Shown here: one piece after another, positions 1-5,107 of the stretch | Position numbering within the stretch: the first letter of the stretch is position 1 | Layout: each line of letters starts with the position of its first letter | DNA from: Campylobacter concisus | GTDB taxonomy: Bacteria; Campylobacterota; Campylobacteria; Campylobacterales; Campylobacteraceae | Length of the DNA: 5,107 nucleotides | Assembly: GCA_018375265.1 (NCBI GenBank) | Contig: JAHADO010000114.1 | Coordinates: 1 to 5,107 of the forward strand | Direction of reading: 5' to 3' | The notes under the pieces: model-generated | The model's database searches: none | What the model saw: the letters and a program-made list of their open reading frames with translations, nothing else | Told to the model about the DNA's origin: nothing | Translations under genes and position numbers: made by a program

Positions 1-124
1 TGCTAAAGTCAAAGACGTCAGTGCCATTTTTCTTTGGTACTTGGCGGTCTAGCTCAGCAAAAAATGCAGACCTCGCCTCTAAAATTTTCTCTATTTTCTC
101 TTTTACTTCTTGAGATTTTTCCAC
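1..124 (-). CDS. N-terminal fragment of an unrecognised protein, GTG start, cut by the window edge
   Basis: An open frame of 41 codons runs from a GTG at 124-122 to the window edge with no stop. It reads roughly (M)EKSQEVKEKIEKILEARS, then FFAELDRQVPKKNGTDVFDFS. The first 20 residues are charged and helix-forming, with no signal peptide, so a cytoplasmic start is likely. The GTG lies 2 bases after the pgp2 TAG, and a good Shine-Dalgarno sequence (AGGAG at 134-130) sits inside the last pgp2 codons, 5 bases upstream of the GTG. The frame stays open upstream through the end of pgp2 but offers no ATG nearby. Tight spacing suggests co-transcription and translational coupling with pgp2. I do not recognise the family from this fragment; the function is unknown and the gene continues outside the window. 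Confidence 0.7.
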   Translation of the reverse strand, partial: MEKSQEVKEKIEKILEARSAFFAELDRQVPKKNGTDVFDFS

Positions 125-126
125 TT

Positions 127-1092
127 CTACTCCTCTATAAAAATTTTCATCTCATCGCCATAAAGCTTGACATAAAGGGTCTTTTGACCTGCAAATTTAT
201 GCGTATCAGCAGCGTAATCCTCATAAAAGCTCACGCGAAAAAGCTTGTCGTTTTTAAGGTTTGGATAAGGTGTGATGAGAAAATTTGAAAAAGCGATATG
301 TTTTTTCTCTTTTTTAGCAAAGATCGCTCGTTTCATATTTTTAAAATTTTCTAAACTCATGCCGTCATATCGCTCAAAGTCTTTATCATAAAATTTCAAA
401 TAGCTATCGATGTCACTCTCGCTCCAAGTCTTCTTCCAGTTAAGAATTCCAGAGATGATCACTGCTATGTCGTTCACGCTTGCTTCTGGGCGCTTGTCCT
501 CGTAGATAAAAGCGAGCGTTTTTTTGTGGTCTATCACTTCGTCAAATTTCATCAAGATGTCATTTTGCATAGCCACGCAGCCTTTTGTCTTTAGCTCATC
601 TGTCCTTTGACCATCGAGTGGATAGCCATGTATCCAGATGCCACTGCCATTACGTTTTGAAAGTTTATCAAGTAAATTTGGATATGAAAGAGAAAAGGCA
701 AGAGGCCCCAAATATCTGTCATTTGGCGTAAATCTACGTGTGAGCTGATAGACGCCAACTGGCGTTTTTAGATCGCCCTCAAGCAGTTTGTCGCCATTTT
801 TGCCAACGATGACGCTTGAACTAAAGAGTTTTTTTGTAACGCCGTCTTTATAAGAGATGACTTCAAGCTTTTTATCGGTCTTATCAACCACGCTTAGAAG
901 TATTTCGTTGTCGTAATATCCGTATCTAACGTCCTTGTCTTTGAGCTTTTCTAGCCAGTAGTCCTTACTTAAAATGTTCTTTTCAATGGCTTCTATGACA
1001 GCAGATGGGCCATTTTTTAAGTAAATTTCTTCGTAATTTTGGGCAAAAAGACAAGGCGCTAACGCGATGAAGAAAAATAGTATCTTTTTCAA
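127..1092 (-). CDS. pgp2: Pgp2/Csd6-type periplasmic L,D-carboxypeptidase (YkuD fold), helical cell shape
   Basis: The 321-residue product has a signal peptide (MKKILFFFIALAPCLFA, likely cleaved after A17). A YkuD (L,D-transpeptidase fold) domain spans about residues 60-200, with the signature IWIHGYP around His155 and the catalytic nucleophile in TKGCVAM (Cys172). The C-terminal ~115 residues look like the NTF2-like domain that accompanies this domain in C. jejuni Pgp2 and H. pylori Csd6. In those species the enzyme removes the terminal D-Ala from tetrapeptide side chains of peptidoglycan, giving tripeptides, and its loss straightens the cell. That function is transferred here by family. Length and architecture match the family, and nothing is missing. 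The start is a TTG at 1092-1090: it gives a proper signal peptide and there is no ATG or GTG in frame upstream before a stop. The ribosome site is weak (GGGA about 8 bases upstream). It is divergent from the copper operon and overlaps nothing on its own strand. Confidence 0.9.
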   Translation of the reverse strand: MKKILFFFIALAPCLFAQNYEEIYLKNGPSAVIEAIEKNILSKDYWLEKLKDKDVRYGYYDNEILLSVVDKTDKKLEVISYKDGVTKKLFSSSVIVGKNGDKLLEGDLKTPVGVYQLTRRFTPNDRYLGPLAFSLSYPNLLDKLSKRNGSGIWIHGYPLDGQRTDELKTKGCVAMQNDILMKFDEVIDHKKTLAFIYEDKRPEASVNDIAVIISGILNWKKTWSESDIDSYLKFYDKDFERYDGMSLENFKNMKRAIFAKKEKKHIAFSNFLITPYPNLKNDKLFRVSFYEDYAADTHKFAGQKTLYVKLYGDEMKIFIEE

Positions 1093-1126
1093 GTGAAGTG
1101 TCCCAAAAAGTAAAATTTAGTGCGTA

Positions 1127-1132
1127 ATTATA
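1127..1132 (-). promoter_or_regulatory. Probable sigma-70 -10 element for pgp2
   Basis: On the minus strand the spacer reads GGTTATAATTACGC, a perfect TATAAT about 35 bases before the TTG start. This would place transcription start near 1120 and leave a ~27-base leader. No good -35 box is seen, which is normal for Campylobacter sigma-70 promoters; the upstream stretch is T/A rich. This is inferred from sequence alone. Confidence 0.55.
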
Positions 1133-1184
1133 ACCTAAAAAATTTCAATTTTTAAATTTTAAAGGGAATTTTAGTTTCTTTATA

Positions 1185-1192
1185 TGTATAAT
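1185..1192 (+). promoter_or_regulatory. Extended -10 promoter of the PCuAC-Sco operon
   Basis: The sequence TGTATAAT has a perfect TATAAT (1187-1192) preceded by TG two bases earlier than a classical extended -10, and follows a T-rich run (TTTTAGTTTCTTTATA), as in Campylobacter sigma-70 promoters. Transcription would begin near 1199, leaving a ~30-base leader containing AAAGGA (1218-1223) five bases ahead of the ATG at 1229. No -35 box or clear operator is visible. Confidence 0.65.
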
Positions 1193-1228
1193 CTGAAAAC
1201 CATTATTAATTTACCATAAAGGAAAAAT

Positions 1229-1651
1229 ATGAAAAAACTTGTTTTTGGTGCATTGCTTGCGGCATCTACACTAATGGCAGCTGATATCAGCTTGGATAAT
1301 GTCAGAGCAAGAGATACAAAGCCTGGCACAAACAATAGCGCTATTTTCATGAATATCAAAAACGCTTCAAATGCCGATGTAAAGCTAGTTGGTGTTCATT
1401 CAAGTGTTTGTAAAAGCACTGAAATTCACACTCACAAGATGGAAAATGGCATGATGGCTATGGTTCAGGTTGAGGACGCTGTTATCCCAAAAAATGGCGA
1501 GACAAAGCTAGCGCCTGGCGGTCTTCACATCATGCTTATGGATCTAAATAAGCCCATAAAAGATGGCGATAAGGTTAATCTTGAGCTAAAATTTAGCAAC
1601 GGCGAGGTCATCAAGCTTGATAATATCGGAGTAACCAAAAACTTTAAATAA
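1229..1651 (+). CDS. PCuAC-family periplasmic copper(I) chaperone
   Basis: The product has 140 residues with a signal peptide (MKKLVFGALLAASTLMA; cleavage near A17/A18) and a single PCuAC (DUF461) cupredoxin-like domain. The family copper motif H-X10-M-X21-H-X-M is complete: His67, Met78, His100 and Met102 fall at exactly those spacings, in EIHTHKMENGMMAM and GGLHIMLMDL. Family members bind Cu(I) in the periplasm and, with Sco proteins, help metallate the CuB or CuA centre of respiratory oxidases. Campylobacter uses a cbb3-type oxidase, so CuB delivery is the likely role. His57 and Cys61 lie shortly before the motif; whether they add to copper binding is not known. It is first in a three-gene operon, with its own AAAGGA ribosome site, and its stop overlaps the next start (TAATG). 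Confidence 0.92.
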   Translation: MKKLVFGALLAASTLMAADISLDNVRARDTKPGTNNSAIFMNIKNASNADVKLVGVHSSVCKSTEIHTHKMENGMMAMVQVEDAVIPKNGETKLAPGGLHIMLMDLNKPIKDGDKVNLELKFSNGEVIKLDNIGVTKNFK

Positions 1652-2115
1652 TGAAAAAAATTCTAATCATTTTTTCACTCATCTTTATAGTAGCAGGCGC
1701 TTTTTGGATGGGTCATAAATTTATGGTCAGCAAAGAGGATCCGCCTGAATTTGCCGATGTAAATACATCGCTTGATCCTTTAAAATGCGATTTAAACAAA
1801 GATGCTTGCGAGGTGAAATTTAATGGCGTTAAGCTAAAGATAGACATCTCGCCAAGACCGATCTTTGCGATGAGACCATTTAGCTTTAAGATCATTAATG
1901 GCAAAAATTTAGGACTAAAAGATCCAAATCTTGTAATCGATGGCATAAATATGAACATGGGTTCTATAAAGGCAAGGCTTGATCAAAGGGGCGATAGCCT
2001 AATAGCCCAAGTCGTGCTAAGTGCTTGTGTGGTCGATCTTATGAGATATAGATTTAAGCTGCTTGATGGCGAAAAAGATACTGGTTTTTTTGTCGATCTC
2101 GATCTAAAAATGTAA
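1651..2115 (+). CDS. Membrane-anchored periplasmic protein of unknown function in the copper operon
   Basis: The 154-residue protein has one N-terminal membrane segment (about residues 4-20, preceded by MKK), so it is probably anchored with its body in the periplasm. I see no enzyme motif. It has three cysteines (Cys46, Cys53, Cys126) and an N-M-N-M-G motif (Met101, Met103), with Met74 and Met131 elsewhere; the second half, with a strand pattern around MNMG and LSAC, resembles small proteins often found next to Sco genes, which I recall only loosely. Cys46 and Cys53 are spaced C-X6-C. Sitting between PCuAC and Sco genes, it probably takes part in copper handling or oxidase assembly; this is inference from position and sulphur residues. 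Its ATG shares a base with the previous stop (TAATG) and no good ribosome site is visible, so translation is probably coupled to the PCuAC gene. Confidence 0.85.
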   Translation: MKKILIIFSLIFIVAGAFWMGHKFMVSKEDPPEFADVNTSLDPLKCDLNKDACEVKFNGVKLKIDISPRPIFAMRPFSFKIINGKNLGLKDPNLVIDGINMNMGSIKARLDQRGDSLIAQVVLSACVVDLMRYRFKLLDGEKDTGFFVDLDLKM

Positions 2116-2118
2116 GGG
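2114..2118 (+). promoter_or_regulatory. Ribosome binding site that favours the second of two ATGs in the Sco gene
   Basis: AAGGG overlaps the stop codon of the preceding gene. Two in-frame ATGs follow back to back, at 2122 and 2125. The gap from AAGGG is 3 bases to the first and 6 bases to the second, so the second is better placed for initiation. Confidence 0.55.
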
Positions 2119-2124
2119 CAAATG

Positions 2125-2667
2125 ATGAAAAAGACACTTTGGGGCTTAATAATAATCTTAATATGTGCTGGTCTTGCGATGCTTTTTATAAAGCCAAACA
2201 AGTATGATTTTAAGGCGCTTTCAGAGCATGGCGAAGTGAGCCTGAAAAACTATAACGGCAAATATAAAGCGATATATTTTGGTTATCTTTACTGCCCCGA
2301 TGTCTGCCCTACTACGCTCTCTCTTGTGGGCGATGAGCTAAATAAACAAAAAAGAGACGACTTTGAGCTACTCTTCATCACCCTTGATCCTGAGCGTGAC
2401 ATGCCTGAAAATTTAACCCTAATGGCTAAAAATTTCTACAAAAATGCAGACGGACTAAAGATGAACGATCTGCCAAAAGTAGCTAAAAACTATGGCGTAA
2501 AATACCAAAAAATGCACCTTAAAAACTCTGCTATGGGCTACTCTGTCGCTCACAGCTCTGCTATCTATCTGCTAGATAAAGAGGGGAATTTTTACAGCGA
2601 AATTTCAAATTTAACTAGTGAAAATATCAAAGAAAATCTCTTAAATTTAATAAAAGATAGACCATAA
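2125..2667 (+). CDS. Sco1/SenC family copper chaperone, membrane-anchored thioredoxin fold
   Basis: The 180-residue product (181 if the ATG at 2122 is used) has an N-terminal membrane anchor (about residues 5-22) and a periplasmic thioredoxin-like domain. The Sco copper site is complete: CPDVCP with Cys57 and Cys61, and the distant ligand His143 in VAHSSAIYLLD. The conserved LDPERD segment (residues 87-92) is also present. Sco proteins bind copper through these two cysteines and one histidine, and either pass copper to, or act as thiol reductant for, oxidase copper sites. In C. jejuni an operon with PCuAC and Sco homologues contributes to cbb3 oxidase activity in a copper-dependent way, as I recall from published work. 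Cys14 lies in the membrane segment but is not a lipobox, since residue 13 is Ile. It is the last gene of the operon, 9 bases after the preceding stop. Confidence 0.93.
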   Translation: MKKTLWGLIIILICAGLAMLFIKPNKYDFKALSEHGEVSLKNYNGKYKAIYFGYLYCPDVCPTTLSLVGDELNKQKRDDFELLFITLDPERDMPENLTLMAKNFYKNADGLKMNDLPKVAKNYGVKYQKMHLKNSAMGYSVAHSSAIYLLDKEGNFYSEISNLTSENIKENLLNLIKDRP

Positions 2668-2683
2668 ATTTATCTTGTAGATC

Positions 2684-2714
2684 AAAATTTCTTATTTTTA
2701 AAGAAAAATTTTTT
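2684..2714 (+). terminator. Weak AT-only hairpin with T run after the Sco gene
   Basis: AAAATTTCTT (2684-2693) can pair with AAGAAAAATTTT (2701-2712) if two bases are bulged, and a run of T follows (to 2714). It lies 17 bases after the Sco stop, where an operon terminator would be expected. The stem contains a single G-C pair, and such sequences are common by chance in AT-rich DNA, so the call is tentative. Confidence 0.3.
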
Positions 2715-2723
2715 AAACAGCTA

Positions 2724-2750
2724 TACAATTCTTTTTAAACTAGCCGATAT
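2724..2750 (+). promoter_or_regulatory. Sigma-28 (FliA) promoter for the chemoreceptor gene
   Basis: TACAATTC (2724-2731), then exactly 11 bases, then GCCGATAT (2743-2750). Against the classical FliA consensus TAAAGTTT-N11-GCCGATAA this is 5 of 8 and 7 of 8 matches at the exact spacing. It lies 34 bases upstream of the start codon, giving a leader of about 28 bases. Placement in front of a chemoreceptor fits the flagellar/chemotaxis regulon. Confidence 0.8.
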
Positions 2751-2784
2751 TGCGACAATGTAAATCATATGTAAAGGAATTCGT

Positions 2785-4734
2785 GTGAAGTCAATCACCA
2801 ATAAAATAGCACTAATGCTAATAGTTGCTCTATGTATCTCGTTTGTGGCTATGTCAGCCACTAGTTATTATACTGCTCAGAACAAGACCATCGAGCTAGT
2901 CATCCAATCTCAACGTCAAATTTTAAAAGATGTAAAAAACGCTATGAATACATTTTTTGACGAGAATACACATGCCGCAAATGGCATCGCCCAAAGGCTA
3001 GAAAAGCTAGAGGATAGAAGCCAGATAAATGAAATTTTAAGCACAACAAAGCTAATCGTATCTCCTGAGATAGAGAGAATTTTTGTTGGATATGAGAGCG
3101 ATGGTGCGATGTACCGCTCAAATGGTAAGAATGAGATGCCAAAAGACAATGGCTACGACCCAAGAACAAGAGACTGGTATAAGATCGCAAAAGGCTTAAA
3201 AGCAACTTTTTCTGATCCTTATAAATCATCAAGCTCAAATGCCATGATGATAGCATTTTCAGCACCTATCGGCAATAAGGGTGTCGCTGCCATGAATGCT
3301 GATATTTCAAGTCTCAGTGAAGAGATCATGAGTATCAGCAAGACTGATTATAGCTATGCTTACGTAGTAGATAAAGATGGCAAGATCATCATCCACCCTG
3401 ACAAAGATCTAGTCGGTAAAGACAATCCAACCACAAGCAAGCTGGTCGCTAGATATAAAAATAAAGAATTTAATGAAAATGGACTAATTGCTTATAAAAA
3501 CACAAAGGGCGAGGATAGATATGCTGACTTTATAGAGCTAAACGATCGTGGCTGGCTGGCTATATCTGCTATGCAAAAAGATGTATTTACCACAAATACT
3601 ATGCCCCTCCTAAAGATCCAGCTAATCCTAGCAGTGCTATTTATCGTTATACTCTCAGCATTTGTCTATTTCTTACTTAAAAAGTCTCTTAACCCTATAA
3701 AAACTATCCAGTCTAAACTTGATGATCTATTTAAATTTGTAACTTACGAAGCAAAAGCACCAAGCAAGCTAGAGGTAAGATCAAATGATGAATTTGGTGA
3801 GATGAGTAAAGCTATAAATGAAAACATCGATAAAGTCGTAGCTGGCATCAAAAAAGATAGCACTATGATAGATGAGCTAAATAAGGTAGCAAATTTAATG
3901 ATCAAAGGAAACCTTGGAGCAAAGATAGGCTCAACTCCAAACAACCCATCACTAAATGAACTAAAAGAGCTACTAAATAAATTCTTTACATCTATCTCAG
4001 CAAATTTAAAGGGCATAACAAATGTTCTTAGCTCATATACTAAAAATGACTTTACAGCAAAGGTTGAGATAAATGAAGAGCTAGAGGCCGATCTAAAGGC
4101 TATGATACTTGGAGTATCTAATATGGGTGAAGTAATTTGCACTATGCTAAACTCAAATTTAAATGATGCCAAGATGCTTGAAGAAAAGGCTACAACTTTG
4201 GCTTTGGCTATGAAAGAGCTTACACAAGGTGCTAGCACACAAGCAAGCTCACTTCAAGAAAGCGCTGCTGCAGTTGAACAAATGTCTAGCTCAATGAATG
4301 CCATCTCTCAAAAGACAGCTGATGTTATAAGACAATCAGATGAAATTAAAAACATCATAACTATCATTAGAGATATAGCAGATCAAACAAACCTTCTAGC
4401 TCTTAATGCTGCAATAGAAGCAGCACGTGCAGGAGAACACGGCAGAGGCTTTGCAGTTGTTGCTGATGAAGTTAGAAAGCTAGCAGAAAGAACTCAAAAA
4501 TCACTTGGTGAGATAGAAGCAAATACAAATGTATTAGCTCAATCAATAAATGAGATGAGTGAATCTATAAAAGAGCAAAGCGAAGGCATAAATATGATAA
4601 ATCAATCAGTTGCTCAAATAGATAATCTAACAAAAGAGAATGTGGTAATTGCTAATAGAGCCAATGAAGTAACAAGCGATGTTGATAACATGGCAAAGAC
4701 AATAGTAAGCGAAGTAAGAAAGAATAAATTTTAA
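2785..4734 (+). CDS. Methyl-accepting chemotaxis protein (transducer-like protein) with dCache_1 sensor
   Basis: The 649-residue transmembrane receptor has TM1 (about 8-30), a periplasmic double-Cache domain (about 35-270), TM2 (about 276-298), a HAMP domain (about 299-354, with NDEFGEM), a helical linker with HAMP-like segments (about 360-445) and a cytoplasmic MCP signalling domain (about 453-649). The hairpin tip is canonical: [19 protein letters not shown] at 533-551, then [19 protein letters not shown]. It should signal ligand binding to CheA/CheW and bias flagellar rotation. The first Cache module has the [10 protein letters not shown] signature typical of amino-acid-sensing dCache domains (Arg129, Trp131, Tyr132, Tyr146, Asp173), but the Asp expected two residues after Tyr146 is Ser148. 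The ligand is therefore unknown. There is no CheR/CheB pentapeptide at the C-terminus, which ends RKNKF. The start is a GTG with AAAGGAA (2773-2779) five bases upstream; it gives a proper TM1. Transcription is probably FliA-dependent and monocistronic. Confidence 0.95.
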   Translation: MKSITNKIALMLIVALCISFVAMSATSYYTAQNKTIELVIQSQRQILKDVKNAMNTFFDENTHAANGIAQRLEKLEDRSQINEILSTTKLIVSPEIERIFVGYESDGAMYRSNGKNEMPKDNGYDPRTRDWYKIAKGLKATFSDPYKSSSSNAMMIAFSAPIGNKGVAAMNADISSLSEEIMSISKTDYSYAYVVDKDGKIIIHPDKDLVGKDNPTTSKLVARYKNKEFNENGLIAYKNTKGEDRYADFIELNDRGWLAISAMQKDVFTTNTMPLLKIQLILAVLFIVILSAFVYFLLKKSLNPIKTIQSKLDDLFKFVTYEAKAPSKLEVRSNDEFGEMSKAINENIDKVVAGIKKDSTMIDELNKVANLMIKGNLGAKIGSTPNNPSLNELKELLNKFFTSISANLKGITNVLSSYTKNDFTAKVEINEELEADLKAMILGVSNMGEVICTMLNSNLNDAKMLEEKATTLALAMKELTQGASTQASSLQESAAAVEQMSSSMNAISQKTADVIRQSDEIKNIITIIRDIADQTNLLALNAAIEAARAGEHGRGFAVVADEVRKLAERTQKSLGEIEANTNVLAQSINEMSESIKEQSEGINMINQSVAQIDNLTKENVVIANRANEVTSDVDNMAKTIVSEVRKNKF

Positions 4735-4758
4735 TCAAACTACTTCATCAATCTTCAT

Positions 4759-4800
4759 AAATTCCAACCTGGTTTAAGCTGGGTTGGAATTTAGTCCTTT
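4759..4800 (+). terminator. Rho-independent-like terminator after the chemoreceptor gene
   Basis: AAATTCCAACC (4759-4769) and GGTTGGAATTT (4782-4792) form a perfect 11-bp stem. It can extend inward by two G-T pairs and one G-C pair to a 6-base loop (4773-4778). A broken T tract follows (TTTAGTCCTTTT). It begins 25 bases after the MCP stop. The other side lacks a T tract, so it should act only on plus-strand transcripts. Confidence 0.75.
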
Positions 4801-4842
4801 TAAATTCTAAACTTTAAATTTAATATTCAAGAATTATCTATC

Positions 4843-4952
4843 AAATTTTAAAATTTATGAACGAGCATATCACGGCTCTAAATTTAGTGCTAAACGAAGT
4901 GCAGCCTAGATTTAGTAGTCTGCTAAGGCGAGTGAGTAAGATTTTAAAATTT
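4843..4952. repeat. Structured intergenic repeat, copy 1
   Basis: A ~110-bp unit begins with the perfect palindrome AAATTTTAAAATTT (4843-4856) and ends with ATTTTAAAATTT (4941-4952). Blocks shared with copy 2, in order: ATGAACGAG, CGGCTCTAAA, TTTAGTAGTC and GCGAGTGA. The centre folds into a hairpin: GGCT (4874-4877) with AGTC (4917-4920), CTAAATTTAG (4878-4887) with CTAGATTTAG (4906-4915), and TGC (4888-4890) with GCA (4901-4903). The symmetrical AT ends plus an inner stem resemble a MITE or REP-like element. There is no coding sequence for a transposase. Together with copy 2 it fills most of the non-coding stretch after the MCP gene; the part between the terminator and this copy (4801-4842) is plain AT-rich spacer. 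Confidence 0.75.
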
Positions 4953-4988
4953 GCAAATTTGTTTTGCTAAATCAGATGAGTAATAAGT

Positions 4989-5100
4989 AAATTTTAAAAT
5001 TTCATGAACGAGTAATTTCGGCTCTAAAATTTGAGCTAAGCGGTAAGCGAAGCCAAATTTTAGTAGTCAATTTTTGCGAGTGAATGGAGTTTTAAAATTT
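4989..5100. repeat. Structured intergenic repeat, copy 2
   Basis: This is a second, diverged, same-orientation copy 146 bases downstream of the first. It begins with the same palindrome (4989-5002) and ends with TTTTAAAATTT (5090-5100). Its hairpin is GGCT (5020-5023) with AGTC (5065-5068), CTAAAATTTG (5024-5033) with CAAATTTTAG (5054-5063, ten Watson-Crick pairs), then GCT (5035-5037) with AGC (5051-5053). Against copy 1, two stem pairs have changed on both sides while staying paired (T-A to A-T, and A-T to T-A), and a G-T pair became A-T. The linker at 4970-4988 contains GATGAGTAATAAG, which resembles the GAGTGAGTAAG end of copy 1 and may be a remnant of a further copy. Confidence 0.72.
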
Positions 5101-5107
5101 ACAAAGC

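Noticed and set aside
34..288. An 84-residue plus-strand frame near the left edge
   Set aside because: It lies antisense to the end of pgp2 and the start of its neighbour, both of which have strong coding features; the translation is low-complexity and has no ribosome site.
1187..1213. Possible Fur/PerR-like operator (TATAAT and ATTATTAA half-sites around the operon's transcription start)
   Set aside because: The half-sites are not a proper inverted repeat with correct spacing, one is simply the -10 box, and AT-rich matches of this quality are expected by chance.
3744..4238. A 164-residue minus-strand frame inside the chemoreceptor gene
   Set aside because: It is Ser/Phe-rich shadow coding opposite a highly conserved MCP gene, with no recognisable domain.
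4190..4734. Possible gene-conversion tract in the conserved MCP signalling half
   Set aside because: MCP paralogues commonly share this region, but without paralogue sequences nothing in the window alone shows a breakpoint.
4857..4970. A 37-codon frame with an ATG inside repeat copy 1 (begins MNEHITALNL)
   Set aside because: The equivalent frame in repeat copy 2 stops after three codons (ATG AAC GAG TAA), no ribosome site precedes it, and the ATG is part of the repeat consensus. The bases are explained by the hairpin and repeat.
4843..5100. Considered a CRISPR array
   Set aside because: The units are ~110 bp, diverged, only two in number, with no short identical repeats, no uniform unique spacers and no cas genes.

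Overview
The window looks like chromosomal DNA from a Campylobacter species of moderate GC, nearer C. concisus, C. curvus or C. showae than the more AT-rich C. jejuni. This rests on gene content and style: a Pgp2/Csd6-type peptidoglycan carboxypeptidase, a PCuAC/Sco copper operon, a dCache chemoreceptor behind a FliA-type promoter, and AAATTT-rich spacers. The species is inferred; no rRNA or other marker is present.

Layout. Bases 1-124 (minus strand) hold the first 41 codons of an unrecognised gene that starts at a GTG just behind pgp2. Bases 127-1092 (minus) encode the periplasmic L,D-carboxypeptidase Pgp2, which trims peptidoglycan tetrapeptides to tripeptides and shapes the helical cell. 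A 136-bp divergent spacer carries a TATAAT -10 element on each strand. Bases 1229-2667 (plus) form a compact three-gene operon: a PCuAC copper chaperone, a membrane-anchored Cys/Met-containing protein of unknown function, and a Sco/SenC thioredoxin-fold copper chaperone. In Campylobacter, PCuAC and Sco homologues support copper loading of cbb3 cytochrome c oxidase, so the middle gene is probably part of that job.

Bases 2785-4734 (plus) encode a 649-residue transmembrane chemoreceptor with a periplasmic dCache domain, preceded by a well-spaced sigma-28 promoter and followed by a strong hairpin. The remaining 373 bases contain no supported gene. They hold two diverged copies of a ~110-bp repeat with palindromic AAATTTTAAAATTT ends and a central hairpin that is kept by compensatory base changes.

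The genes are mostly ordinary core Campylobacter genes. The items most worth following up are the structured repeat pair, the uncharacterised middle protein of the copper operon, and the chemoreceptor's altered ligand-binding signature (Ser in place of the Asp of the Y-x-D motif). I found no mobile element with a transposase, CRISPR array, RNA gene or defence system.
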